A stretch of DNA of 64,000 nucleotides from Arenibacter certesii DSM 19833 (lineage in GTDB: Bacteria; Bacteroidota; Bacteroidia; Flavobacteriales; Flavobacteriaceae): positions 1 to 64,000 of the forward strand of contig NZ_AUCB01000028.1 in NCBI RefSeq assembly GCF_000429545.1, read 5' to 3'. Numbering within the stretch: position 1 is the first letter of the stretch; every line of letters starts with the position of its first letter. Shown one piece after another: positions 8,679 to 18,366 of the stretch. Position numbers and translations under genes: made by a program. The notes beneath the pieces are model-generated. The model made no database searches. It worked only from the letters and a program-made list of their open reading frames with translations, and was not told the DNA's origin.

Positions 8679-10154
8679 TTAATACCCGTCTTTTTGATCT
8701 AATTCTGGATTTCTGTCGATTTCTGACTGTGGAAATGGCCAATTATAATGGTGAGACTTAAATTTAAGACCACCAATTCCCAAGCCAGGTTCGTCTACTT
8801 TGCTAAGGGCATCTTCTATTACTCCCCATCTTTTCAGATCTAAATAATGATGTCCTTCGAACGCCAATTCAACTCTCCGTTCTAAACGAATTCTTTCTCT
8901 CATCTCATCCTTGGATAATTGGACAGGAAGATCCGGCATATTGGAACGGGAACGTACGGCATTGATTGCATTATATACTGATTGATCAGGACCTACAGCC
9001 TCATTTTGGGCCTCAGCATACATTAATAAAACATCAGCGAACCTTAGGTGAATAATATCCATATCACTTAGAGTATCATACCCTAAAGGGCCTATGTTCT
9101 TATCAATTCCTTTTTGAATTCGATATCCAGTATTTGTAGTTTCCTGTTGTATTTCATTGCCATCAATAAACCAAGGTTCAACTTGAATTGTTTGAAGCAG
9201 TCTTGGATCCCTATTTTCAAAGGGGCTGAGAGGATTGTATAATGGAGATTGAGAAATTGATATTCCATCAACAGATTCATATATATCAACTAATTCTTGT
9301 CTTGGATTGGGCTCACTCCACCAACCCACATATATTTGATAGCTGTGATAGTTGTCTGGCGCTAAAAATTTAACAGAAAATAAAATCTCATCAGGATTAG
9401 CTTCTTGGCCGCTGGTTATAAAAAGCCCGGTAAAATCATCACTCAAGCTTGTAGTTCCCGAAATCATTATTTGACTTGTCAAATCAGCGGCTTGAGACCA
9501 TTCTTTATTGTGTAAGTGTACTTTGGCCTTTAACGCTAATGCTGTATTTTTCACAATATTACCAGTATATGGAGTGTTCGGGAGACTAGCAATAGCATCA
9601 TCCAAATCACTATGTATAAATTCCAAAACATTTTGACTTGAACTTTGTTTGATTTTAGATTCTTCAACAGTAGGTGGTGTGTCATAGATAACAACATCCC
9701 CAAAAAATTGTTGCAAGTTGAAGTAGTACCAAGCACGTATAAATTTAACCTCAGCAATATACTGCTCTCTAACGGAAGCATTCATTTCGATATCCGTGAT
9801 ATTTTTTAAGAAAATGTTACAAGCGGATATTCCCTTATACGCATCATTATATATAGAATTGACAATACCTCCAGTTGCAGGTAATAAATCTCCACGAGAT
9901 ATGGACATCACTTGATTAGCATTCGTACGATTATGTCCGTTATCCGTTAGACAATCTAAATTATATCGAGTTACACTAAAAATACTTGCCTGCATACTGT
10001 TATAAACCCCAACTAATGCCGTGTGTGCATCAGCTTCGCTTTTCCAAAATGTTTCACTTGATACTTGATCTAATGGGTTCTTTTCTAAAAAATCATCGCT
10101 ACACGATAAGAACAATGTAAGTAAGACCAAGCCTATTAACTTATAATTTCTCAT
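8679..10154 (-). CDS. SusD/RagB-family glycan-binding lipoprotein (pair 1)
   Basis: 491 residues. It has a lipoprotein signal peptide ending LFLSC, so it should be acylated and surface-exposed. The SusD N-terminal features follow (DDFLEKNPLDQVSSETFW, FIRAWYYFNLQQFFGDV), with the typical C-terminal block RDPRLLQT, LRFADVLLMYAEAQNE, INAVRSRSN and ERRVELAFEGHHYLDLKRWG. SusD lids the SusC channel and captures oligosaccharides. It is separated by 12 bp from the SusC gene upstream and followed by a strong terminator. The pair is on the opposite strand to the rest of the locus. Confidence 0.95.
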   Translation of the reverse strand: MRNYKLIGLVLLTLFLSCSDDFLEKNPLDQVSSETFWKSEADAHTALVGVYNSMQASIFSVTRYNLDCLTDNGHNRTNANQVMSISRGDLLPATGGIVNSIYNDAYKGISACNIFLKNITDIEMNASVREQYIAEVKFIRAWYYFNLQQFFGDVVIYDTPPTVEESKIKQSSSQNVLEFIHSDLDDAIASLPNTPYTGNIVKNTALALKAKVHLHNKEWSQAADLTSQIMISGTTSLSDDFTGLFITSGQEANPDEILFSVKFLAPDNYHSYQIYVGWWSEPNPRQELVDIYESVDGISISQSPLYNPLSPFENRDPRLLQTIQVEPWFIDGNEIQQETTNTGYRIQKGIDKNIGPLGYDTLSDMDIIHLRFADVLLMYAEAQNEAVGPDQSVYNAINAVRSRSNMPDLPVQLSKDEMRERIRLERRVELAFEGHHYLDLKRWGVIEDALSKVDEPGLGIGGLKFKSHHYNWPFPQSEIDRNPELDQKDGY

Positions 10155-10166
10155 AATATTTTCTAT

Positions 10167-13100
10167 TTATAATTTAACTTTTACACCCAATGACAAAATT
10201 TTGGTTTGTGGATAGACACTCCCTCTAGTGTTCCCTCCTGATCTCTCTGGATCAACATTTTTCAAATTAGAAAAAGTAATCAAATTATCTCCAGAAAAAT
10301 ATACTCGGATGTCTTTCATATTGATTTTCTCACAGATGTTTTGAGGTAAATTGTAACCGATTTGTAAATTTTTTATGCGCATATATGATGCATCATGTAA
10401 ATCGAAGGTATTTTCAGTACCGGACATCGCGGCATTACCATAGGTTGAGAAACTCCATAATGCTGGCATTGTTTGACTTTGGTTCTCAGGTGTCCATGCA
10501 TTTCGCCAATCAGTAGTAGGTGCCGTTCCTTGTGTGAAGGGCCAGAAACCCCACCAAGTCAAATAGTATTTCTGTCCTTCTACGCCCTGAAAGAACACCG
10601 ATAAATCCCAGTTCTTCCATTGAAGTGAAATACTTCCTCCATAGGTGAAATCTGGATGTGCACCATCAACAAATGTTCTATCATCCGCATTTATGACTCC
10701 ATCTAGATTGGTGTCTTTAAACCTAAGATCACCAGGCTGTGGATTGCCAGGGTGTACTGGAGCCGCATCTATCTCGGCTTGTGATTGAAAAATACCATCC
10801 CATTCTACCATATAATAGGAATTGATAGGCTTCCCTTCGACAGTTGATTGTCTTCCAAGACTTGGAGCTTTTACCTTAGTTACCTCGTTTTTGTTTTTCG
10901 AATAATTAATATCTACTGAATACGATAACTCCCCAACTTTATTTCTATGACCTAATAATAGTTCAATACCACTGTTTTGCATTGAGGCAAAATTGACCGT
11001 GGGGGCGGACAATCCGACGCTTGCAGGGATTTCAGCTGTTGACAAGATTCCTTCTGTATCCTTTTTATACCAGTCAAATACCATCGATAATAATCCATTA
11101 CCCAAAGAGAGGTCTATTCCTATATCAGTACTTGTAGTAGTTTCCCATTCCAATGTTTTATCGGTAAGTCTAGTTTGTCTTAATCCCTGTTCAAGGCTTG
11201 CACCGAGAGGATAATTCGCACTTGATAAAACATCTTGATATGGGTAATTACCGATATTCTGATTACCTAATTGTCCCCAAGAAGCTCTTAGCTTCAAGTT
11301 ATCCACCCAATCATACTCCCTCATGAAGTTTTCTTGTGACACCCTCCAAGCTGCTGATAATGATGGAAATAATCCCCATCTATTTTCTTTAAAAATTCTA
11401 GAGGTGCCGTCATATCGAGCGTTTGCTTCAAAAAGGTATTTTTCTTTGAAATTGTAGGTTATTCGACCAAAATACGATTGGATAGCCCACTCGCTGGCAG
11501 AGCCAGTCGTGTTTTGCCCTTCAGAATTTCCTGCGTTCAACTCTCTAAGTTGTGGAAAATTAAAATCTCTTCGTGCCCCCTGTAAAAAACGCCATTTAAA
11601 GGATTCCTGATTATAACCTGCCAATATAGATAAGTTATGTCCATTCTTAAACTCCTTGTTATAGTTTAAGGTAGACAATAGCGTTGGTTGGTTACTTCGT
11701 TCAAATTGATCCCGCACTCCATTAAATACTGGCCAACCATCTGAATACCATTCATTACTCGAAAATGCATATGAGTCAATGGGATAGTTCACAAATTTAT
11801 TGAAGGAATCTGAATAATCAATTGCCCCTTTTACTTCCCACTGCAATTCAGGTAAAATATTTAACCTTAAAAAAGCGCTGGCTCTAATATTTTTTGAGTC
11901 ATAAAAATCTCCACCTTCATTAGCTACGAATTCTGGATTTCTATTTACCCATTTATCTGGCCATCCGCCATGGCTGTAACGTCCACTTCCATCGGCTAAA
12001 TATGGACTATACATAGGCTGAGAACCATAAATGAGTAAAATAAAGTCAGAATCTGCAAGCCAAGGTTGTTTTCTGTCACCAATCGCCATACTTGCATTGG
12101 CACCAAAGCTTAAATTGTCAGATATTTTGGTATCAATTTTAATTTGACCTGAATATTTTTTAAAGTCATGTCCAATTACAATACCTTCTTGATCGTAATA
12201 CCCAATATTTGCGTAAAAATTAGTCTTTTCAGTACCTCCGGAAACACTTAGATTGTGCTTTTGAACTGGTGTTGACCTTATGGAATGGTCTAACCAATTA
12301 AAATTAGGGAATTTTGAATCACCTGGAGATGCATTTTTGTAGGCGTTGATTTGTTCTGAGGTAAAGAGGTTGGGGATTCCTTGTCTGGTATGTGCTGAGT
12401 TCCACATCTCCATATATTCTACAGAATTATTGATTAAATCGGGAAGAATTGTAGCTGAATGAGAGGCTATGTTACCATGATAATTGACGATAACGTCCCC
12501 TTTTATTCCAGATTTTGTTGTAACCACTATCACCCCGTTGGCCGCCCGTGCTCCATAAATTGCGGCAGATGCGGCATCTTTCAGTACGGATATGGACTCA
12601 ACGTTTTCTGGGTCTATATTGTCTAGCGACCCTGCTATTCCATCGATGATAACTAAGGGGTTGCTTCCTGCTCCGCTAAAAGTACCTGTCCCTCTTATCC
12701 TGATAGATGTCATTTCTTTTCCTGGTTGTCCAGAACCTTGGTTAATCATTACCCCGCTCAGTTTACCCTGTAGCATACTGGCAACATTGTTTACAGGACG
12801 TTTGGTCAGTTCCTCATCGTCAATTATAGATATAGCGCCTGTCAAATTTATTTTTTTCTGGGTTCCATAACCAACGACAACAACTTCTTCCAACCCTTCC
12901 GCATTTTCTTCAAGCTTTATTGAAATAGTAGCACCTCCATCAACAGGCACCTCTTGAGTCTCAAAGCCTATATATGAAACGATCAATGATGCATTGACGT
13001 TCTTCACTTGTATGGAAAAATCACCTTCAAAATCCGTCTGTGTGCCATTGGAAGTGCCTTTCTCTACGATACTTGCTCCAGGCAATGGACTTCCATTAAT

Positions 13101-13334
13101 ATCTGTAACCTTCCCTTTAACAATAATGTCCTGATTGTTCTTTTGTAGGCTAAATTTGGTTTTATTTTCTTTTTCTACCTTAATAGTGTTAAGTGCGTTT
13201 TCTATACTCCTAGAGTAGAGTTTACCACTCGTTGTTAATAAAATGGAGCAGGAAAGTAGAAGAGGGAGGCCTTTTTGTATATCGATTATGATTAGGTGCC
13301 ATAATCCCCTCAAAATGTTATAAGGTTTTTTCAT
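10167..13334 (-). CDS. SusC-type TonB-dependent receptor (pair 1), without STN domain
   Basis: 1,055 residues. A long N-terminus with a hydrophobic signal (GLPLLLSCSILLTTSG) is followed at about residues 72-150 by a carboxypeptidase-D regulatory-like domain (GSPLPGASIVEKGT). Next come the TonB box region (EEVVVVGYGTQ), the plug (IRIRGTGTFSGAGSNPLVII, ISVLKDAASAAIYGARAANG) and a 22-strand barrel ending LSLGVKVKL. Unlike the two other SusC proteins in this window it has no secretin/TonB short N-terminal domain. It therefore cannot signal through FecR and is more likely controlled by another regulator, possibly the neighbouring IclR protein. It imports oligosaccharides through the outer membrane. 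Confidence 0.95.
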   Translation of the reverse strand: MKKPYNILRGLWHLIIIDIQKGLPLLLSCSILLTTSGKLYSRSIENALNTIKVEKENKTKFSLQKNNQDIIVKGKVTDINGSPLPGASIVEKGTSNGTQTDFEGDFSIQVKNVNASLIVSYIGFETQEVPVDGGATISIKLEENAEGLEEVVVVGYGTQKKINLTGAISIIDDEELTKRPVNNVASMLQGKLSGVMINQGSGQPGKEMTSIRIRGTGTFSGAGSNPLVIIDGIAGSLDNIDPENVESISVLKDAASAAIYGARAANGVIVVTTKSGIKGDVIVNYHGNIASHSATILPDLINNSVEYMEMWNSAHTRQGIPNLFTSEQINAYKNASPGDSKFPNFNWLDHSIRSTPVQKHNLSVSGGTEKTNFYANIGYYDQEGIVIGHDFKKYSGQIKIDTKISDNLSFGANASMAIGDRKQPWLADSDFILLIYGSQPMYSPYLADGSGRYSHGGWPDKWVNRNPEFVANEGGDFYDSKNIRASAFLRLNILPELQWEVKGAIDYSDSFNKFVNYPIDSYAFSSNEWYSDGWPVFNGVRDQFERSNQPTLLSTLNYNKEFKNGHNLSILAGYNQESFKWRFLQGARRDFNFPQLRELNAGNSEGQNTTGSASEWAIQSYFGRITYNFKEKYLFEANARYDGTSRIFKENRWGLFPSLSAAWRVSQENFMREYDWVDNLKLRASWGQLGNQNIGNYPYQDVLSSANYPLGASLEQGLRQTRLTDKTLEWETTTSTDIGIDLSLGNGLLSMVFDWYKKDTEGILSTAEIPASVGLSAPTVNFASMQNSGIELLLGHRNKVGELSYSVDINYSKNKNEVTKVKAPSLGRQSTVEGKPINSYYMVEWDGIFQSQAEIDAAPVHPGNPQPGDLRFKDTNLDGVINADDRTFVDGAHPDFTYGGSISLQWKNWDLSVFFQGVEGQKYYLTWWGFWPFTQGTAPTTDWRNAWTPENQSQTMPALWSFSTYGNAAMSGTENTFDLHDASYMRIKNLQIGYNLPQNICEKINMKDIRVYFSGDNLITFSNLKNVDPERSGGNTRGSVYPQTKILSLGVKVKL

Positions 13335-14039
13335 GTTTAAATTGGTTTAAATGGTTATTAAAATGTTTATATCACTATGTGGTATATGTGGTTGAAATTA
13401 CTTCATCCCAAGTCGTATTCTTAATTGAGTGTTTTCTACGTTTCACTTCATTGGCTTAATTTTAGATTTGAAATTAATGATCGATGAAAAATGTTGGATA
13501 GGGAGATTAGAGCATTTACCCTAACAATTCCATTCTTCTGTTAACTCGTCTTTTAATATTTGTTATTTCACTTCTATTATTTAAATCTAGGTTGATATTT
13601 ACTTTGGTTTACAGTTATAGTGTCTTCTATAGTTTTTTGTCTAATAGAGCTAAACTGATATGGATAATACTCTGTCAAAGTCTGCAATATAATAAATATT
13701 TATATATAAATAAGGTATTCGTAATTTAAAAATAAATTGATTATTGAAGTTATTTAATGATTTCACTCTTTTGCGAACATCATTTGTTATTTAACCTTTC
13801 TAGTCCTATGTTGGGGGGGGGGTAAATTTTTGAAACGTTAAATGTGATATTATTCTGTAAAAACCAATAAATACAATTAATTTTATTCTACTTAAGGTGA
13901 GTCTGATTGTGAAAACCTAGAAGTGGTTGAATTTCAATTGCCTATAGTGTAAATAGGGGGAGTAAATTATAATTGCTTGTTTAATTTTGATATAAGTGTT
14001 CTGTTTACCTAGGTTGATGTATATCTTTAAAAGTTGAAA
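13335..14039. other. 700-bp intergenic region upstream of susC1 with palindrome and G-tract
   Basis: It has no credible gene. It holds a perfect AT palindrome ATAAATATTTAT at 13692-13703, also found upstream of the gene at 35629, and a run of ten Gs at 13813-13822. The promoter of the minus-strand susCD pair must lie here, but I found no clean TAnnTTTG element. Confidence 0.6.
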
Positions 14040-14798
14040 TTATTGAAGGCCTAAATTAAAGCGTATGTCTTTAATGGTTGATTTCAATCTGTCCAATATA
14101 TAGTTGGAGTCTATAAGTTCCTGCACTTGTCCAGATAAGATAGTGGCACAAAGTGTTGCGTTAATGTCAAGCTCCGGAATGTAAAGGGGAACCCCAATAT
14201 CCACTACTCCTTTGGTCGATCTACTTTCTCTGATATCATAACCCTTTTTTGAAATACTCTCAAGCAGGGTATTGTATTCTTGTTTTTTCTTATCTGTTAA
14301 ATTGTGGAAGTCTGCAGTCTTGTCGAATATTCTTTGTCTTTCCTCCGGTGAAAGCTGTGAAAGTGATATACTTCCAGAAAATGAGTGTATTATAGGGAAT
14401 TTGCTTCCTACTTGAATGCAAAGCGCTATTGGCTCGGGACTAGGGTTTTGAGCGAGAACAAGCATGTTTTGATTGTCTAAAATTGAAAGGTGGCATGAGT
14501 GTCTCGAAAGCGCAGATAGCTCTTGCATTGGATATATTGCCGCTAACCTGAGTGTTTCAGTTGGTTGAAGACGGCGTGCTAAATGTAATAGCTTCAAGGA
14601 TAATTTGAATTTGGCAGATACTGGATTTTTAACTATGTACCCTCTTTCTTCTAGGCAAACCAGCATTCTATAGATTTCGTTGGGCTTTTTGTTAATTCCT
14701 AAAGCTATCTCAGTTTGTGATTGGGGAGTTGTAATGTTCGAAAGGTATTCAATAATGTCCAAACCTTTATCTAGAGCCGGTGATTGGTATTTCGCCAT
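14040..14798 (-). CDS. IclR-family transcriptional regulator
   Basis: 252 residues. A winged helix-turn-helix at about residues 8-65 (ALDKGLDIIEYLS, QTEIALGINKKPNEIYRML, LEERGYIVKNP) precedes the IclR effector domain, with segments LAAIYPMQELSALSRHSCHLS and STKGVVDIGVPLYI. IclR proteins usually repress catabolic operons until a small acid or sugar metabolite binds. It is transcribed divergently from the RhaT/CoA-transferase operon and lies downstream of the region feeding susCD pair 1, so it is the best candidate regulator for both. Confidence 0.9.
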   Translation of the reverse strand: MAKYQSPALDKGLDIIEYLSNITTPQSQTEIALGINKKPNEIYRMLVCLEERGYIVKNPVSAKFKLSLKLLHLARRLQPTETLRLAAIYPMQELSALSRHSCHLSILDNQNMLVLAQNPSPEPIALCIQVGSKFPIIHSFSGSISLSQLSPEERQRIFDKTADFHNLTDKKKQEYNTLLESISKKGYDIRESRSTKGVVDIGVPLYIPELDINATLCATILSGQVQELIDSNYILDRLKSTIKDIRFNLGLQ

Positions 14799-14852
14799 AA
14801 TTGTTAAAAATGTTTTCGAGTAGTTAAAATATTATTGGTAAATAATATAGTT

Positions 14853-14929
14853 CAAAATTACCACAATAAATATAAATCGTAAAATTTATATCTTAAATTA
14901 TTTACATATAAATAAAATATTTATATTTG
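14853..14929. promoter_or_regulatory. divergent promoter/operator region between IclR gene and RhaT operon
   Basis: For the plus strand, TATATTTG at 14922-14929 matches the Bacteroidota -7 element TAnnTTTG. A weak -33 (TTTA at 14901) lies 17 bp upstream, and the start codon follows 24 bp downstream of the -7. For the minus strand, TAATTTTG (14860 to 14853) matches the same consensus 55 bp before the IclR start. The region is full of overlapping AT inverted repeats (for example ATATAAAT ... ATTTATAT at 14870-14890) where an IclR dimer could bind. Confidence 0.45.
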
Positions 14930-14953
14930 AAAATCATTTTTTAATTTTAAGCT

Positions 14954-16006
14954 ATGTCAAACCCGTTATTTGGAGTTGTGCTACATGCAGTAGGTGGTGT
15001 GTCTGCCTCTACTTGCTATCTACCCTTTCAGAAAGTAAAAAAATGGTCGTGGAATAGCTACTGGTTAATACAAGCAACATTCGCGTGGTTGGTTTTTCCT
15101 TTGCTAATTGGTTACTTAACAATACCGGATCTATGGCAGGTTTTTGCCGAATCGCCCACTCTCGTTTTACTCAATGCTGTATTGCTCGGCGGTGTCTATG
15201 GTTTTGGGGGAATGGCGTTCGGATATGCTATAGGTTACATTGGTTTTTCATTGGCTTATACCATTTCCATTGGCCTGTCTGCCGTATTGGGTACCATTGT
15301 TCCATTGTTAATCCACGGTACCTTGGAGGAACATTTTTCAAGATCGGGAGGCGGTATTGTGCTGTTCGGAATGATCTTATCCATGGTGGGGTGTTTTTTT
15401 TGTGGATGGGCCGGACGTAAAAAGGAACGGGACCTAAAAGAAAGAATGAATTATGATGCCAGCGCTTTCAATTTAAAATCGGGACTGATGCTGGCTATAT
15501 TTGCCGGAGTGCTATCGGCAATTTTTGGGATTTCGTTGGAAATAGGTGCTCCCGTGACAGAAGTTGCCAGGCAACACGGGGCGGGACAATTTGAGGGCAA
15601 TGCCAATTTATTGCTCTCAACATCAGGTGCTTTTGTTACAAATTTTATTTGGTTTATAATAGTTGGTTTTCGTCAAAAAACTATTAAAGAATTAATAACG
15701 GTGAAGATGTTAGGCAAACGTGTTTGGCTACAGAACCTATTTCTGTCAATCCTCACTGGAGGCCTGTGGTACTTTCAATTCTTCTTTTATGGGATGGGAC
15801 ATGTTGGTATGGGGAATTTCAAATTTGCAAGTTGGGCTATTCATATGTCTATGCTTATCTTTTTTAGCTACATGGTAGGAATAATTATGAAAGAATGGAA
15901 GGAAGTAAACAAGAATACGTATTCCACTCTAATTGTGGGCTTATTGATATTGGTAATCTCCTTTGTTGTGATTTCATACGGAGGGGTTATAGGAAGTGAA
16001 GTTTAA
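14954..16006 (+). CDS. RhaT-family sugar/proton symporter
   Basis: 350 residues with about ten hydrophobic helices and no periplasmic domain, matching the L-rhamnose/proton symporter family (PF06379) in length and layout. Recognisable stretches include GVVLHAVGGVSASTCYLPF, GGVYGFGGMAFGYAIGYIG, GMILSMVGCFFCGWAGRKK and LKSGLMLAIFAGVLSAIFG. It would bring a small deoxysugar or related compound across the inner membrane. The substrate need not be rhamnose: no rhamnose isomerase, kinase or aldolase gene is nearby. It is first in the operon, and its end overlaps or abuts the next gene. Confidence 0.85.
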   Translation: MSNPLFGVVLHAVGGVSASTCYLPFQKVKKWSWNSYWLIQATFAWLVFPLLIGYLTIPDLWQVFAESPTLVLLNAVLLGGVYGFGGMAFGYAIGYIGFSLAYTISIGLSAVLGTIVPLLIHGTLEEHFSRSGGGIVLFGMILSMVGCFFCGWAGRKKERDLKERMNYDASAFNLKSGLMLAIFAGVLSAIFGISLEIGAPVTEVARQHGAGQFEGNANLLLSTSGAFVTNFIWFIIVGFRQKTIKELITVKMLGKRVWLQNLFLSILTGGLWYFQFFFYGMGHVGMGNFKFASWAIHMSMLIFFSYMVGIIMKEWKEVNKNTYSTLIVGLLILVISFVVISYGGVIGSEV

Positions 16007-16019
16007 AATGTGGAGATAT

Positions 16020-17168
16020 ATGCAGAATATTATTACTTTAAAAGGAATAACATGGGACCACAGCAGGGGGTATTGCCCTATGGTGGCAACGGCGCAACGT
16101 TTTTCGGAAACCCGTCCCCATGTCAAGATAGAATGGTCAAAACGCTCACTTCAAGGATTTGCCAATGAACATATCGATACCCTGGCCATGAACTATGATT
16201 TAATTGTCATAGACCATCCATGGGGTGGTTATGCGGCCGATACCGGCATCTTATTAAACTTGGATCAATATATGCCGACTCATTATCTTAAAGATCAAGC
16301 GGCCCATTCGGTGGGCAAATCCTATGAAAGCTATCATTTTGGGGGGCATCAGTTTGCCTTACCTATTGATGCAGCAGCCCCGGTCGCTTCAAGCAGGCCC
16401 GATATATTGGAGCAAATGGGTCTGGACCTTCCTAAATCCTTCAATGATCTTCTACAACTAGCTTCGAAAGGTCTTGTAACAATGCCAGGTATTCCCATAG
16501 ATACCCTGATGAATTTCTATATGTTTTGTTGCGTAATGGGCGAGGAACCCTTTTTGTCTTCAGACTATGTAGTGAGTGAGGCTATTGGTAAAAAGGCATT
16601 GGAAATGTTGAAAGAACTGGCAGATCGTCTTAATCCTGAATTCTTTGACTGGAATCCGATTCGAGTGTACGAAGCAATGACCGTTAGGAACGATTTGGCA
16701 TACTGCCCATGGGCCTATGGATATTCTAATTATTCCAGAAGAGGGTATGCATCAAAAGTTTTGCATTACCATGATTTGATAAAGGACGATAGGGGTGCTG
16801 TATATCGCAGTACTCTGGGAGGGACTGGCTTGGCTATTTCTGCAAATAGTAAAAATAAAGATTTAGCTGTAGAATACGCAATGTTTGTGGCAAACCCAAT
16901 CATTCAAAGTTCACTGTTTTTTGATAACGGTGGTCAACCTGGACATAGAAAAGCCTGGCAGGACGATTTTGTAAATATTCGAAGTGGAGATTTCTTTAAA
17001 TCTACTCTTAAAACTTTGGACTGTGCATTTCTAAGACCAAGATATAATGGTTATATGTATTTTCAAGATAATGCGGGTAGTTTAATTCGTGATTATTTAA
17101 TGAATGGAGGATCAACGGAAGATTTAATTTACAGTCTTAATAAGATTTATTTAGACTCAAAAAAATAA
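16020..17168 (+). CDS. substrate-binding-protein-like protein without signal peptide (1)
   Basis: 383 residues from the ATG at 16020. Upstream in-frame starts at 15996 (GTG, inside the previous gene) and 16008 exist but add residues foreign to the family. The sequence resembles family 1 extracellular sugar-binding proteins of ABC importers (ITLKGITWDHSRGYCP, YDLIVIDHPWGGYA, GGTGLAISANSKNKDLAVEY). It begins directly with the mature fold: no signal peptide, no lipobox, and no permease or ATPase gene is near. If the start is right the protein is cytoplasmic. It may act as a metabolite-binding partner or sensor, or be an enzyme on an SBP scaffold. Confidence 0.8.
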   Translation: MQNIITLKGITWDHSRGYCPMVATAQRFSETRPHVKIEWSKRSLQGFANEHIDTLAMNYDLIVIDHPWGGYAADTGILLNLDQYMPTHYLKDQAAHSVGKSYESYHFGGHQFALPIDAAAPVASSRPDILEQMGLDLPKSFNDLLQLASKGLVTMPGIPIDTLMNFYMFCCVMGEEPFLSSDYVVSEAIGKKALEMLKELADRLNPEFFDWNPIRVYEAMTVRNDLAYCPWAYGYSNYSRRGYASKVLHYHDLIKDDRGAVYRSTLGGTGLAISANSKNKDLAVEYAMFVANPIIQSSLFFDNGGQPGHRKAWQDDFVNIRSGDFFKSTLKTLDCAFLRPRYNGYMYFQDNAGSLIRDYLMNGGSTEDLIYSLNKIYLDSKK

Positions 17169-17171
17169 AAA

Positions 17172-18314
17172 ATGAAGCCATTAAAAGGTATATTGGTTTT
17201 GGAATTCTCTCAATATTTAGCAGGTCCTTCTGCTGGATTGCGATTGGCAGATTTAGGGGCTCGGGTCATTAAAATAGAGCGACCTTTAACTGGAGAAGGA
17301 GGAAGACAGATTGCTATCAAAAACTTGTTCATCGAAAAGGATAGCTTAGTCTTTCACACGATAAATAGAAATAAGGAATCCTTTGCAGCAGACCTTAAGG
17401 ATCCAGAAGATTTAAGCAAAATTAAAAAGCTATTGGCGATAACAGATGTTATGACACATAATTTCAGGCCTGGGGTCATGGAGAGGATTGGCTTGGATTA
17501 TAAATCCGTTAGCACTATTAATCCTAAATTGGTATACGGGGTAGTTACTGGTTATGGGAATGAAGGTCCTTGGGCTGCCAAGGCTGGTCAAGATTTATTG
17601 GTTCAGGCCCTTTCAGGCCTCACCTATTTGTCTGGAAATGATAACGATGGACCGGTACCAATGGGTCTGGCTGCAACAGATATTTTGACTGGGGCTCACT
17701 TTTGCCAAGGTATTTTGGCAGCTTTAGTGCGCAGGGGAAATACACAAAAAGGGGGGTTGGTAGAAGTTAGTCTTTTGGAATCGACCCTCGATTTTCAGTT
17801 CGAGGTTCTTACGACCCATTTCAATGATGGAGGGAAGCTACCATGTAGGGCTAAAGAAGGTAGTGCTCATGCCTATTTGGGGGCTCCTTATGGTGTGTAC
17901 ACCACAAAAGACAATTATATTTCTATAGCTATGGTGCCTTTGCCAATTCTGGCTTCCTTTTTGAATGTTGAGCTGCCCGACAAATATCAATCTGAGGAAA
18001 ATTGGTTCGAGTATCGTGACGAGATTAAGGCAATATTGCAAAAAGTTCTGCTCACCAAGTCCACAGCGGAATGGTTGGAGATCTTGGAGGCTGGGGATGT
18101 GTGGTGTTCAGCGGTATTTGACTACAAGGAATTTTTGGAGCATGACGGTTATAAGATATTGAAAATGGATCAGGAAATAATCACCTCAAAAGGTGAAAAA
18201 ATACGAACAACTTGTTGCCCTATCCGCGTGGACAATAAGCGCTATTATAGTTATAAATCAGCTCCTTTAGTAGGAGAGGATACTAATAAAATTATTAAAG
18301 AGTTTAATTTATAA
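17172..18314 (+). CDS. CaiB/BaiF family III CoA-transferase (1)
   Basis: 380 residues. Family III signatures: [73 protein letters not shown] and GLAATDILTGAHFCQGILAA. By comparison with formyl-CoA transferase, D170 in ATDILTG is the aspartate that carries the acyl group. It would move CoA between a donor thioester and a carboxylic acid. It lies 3 bp after the SBP-like gene and is strongly similar along its length to the CoA-transferase at 21190. The acid substrate cannot be read from sequence. Confidence 0.9.
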   Translation: MKPLKGILVLEFSQYLAGPSAGLRLADLGARVIKIERPLTGEGGRQIAIKNLFIEKDSLVFHTINRNKESFAADLKDPEDLSKIKKLLAITDVMTHNFRPGVMERIGLDYKSVSTINPKLVYGVVTGYGNEGPWAAKAGQDLLVQALSGLTYLSGNDNDGPVPMGLAATDILTGAHFCQGILAALVRRGNTQKGGLVEVSLLESTLDFQFEVLTTHFNDGGKLPCRAKEGSAHAYLGAPYGVYTTKDNYISIAMVPLPILASFLNVELPDKYQSEENWFEYRDEIKAILQKVLLTKSTAEWLEILEAGDVWCSAVFDYKEFLEHDGYKILKMDQEIITSKGEKIRTTCCPIRVDNKRYYSYKSAPLVGEDTNKIIKEFNL

Positions 18315-18366
18315 ATTGAATTAGGATATGAGTAATTGTAAAAACAGAAAAAAAATAAGGAATTTT

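Noticed and set aside
14954-16006. Assigning the symporter to L-rhamnose uptake with symbol rhaT
   Set aside because: Family membership is clear but no rhamnose catabolic gene is nearby, so substrate and symbol would be a guess.
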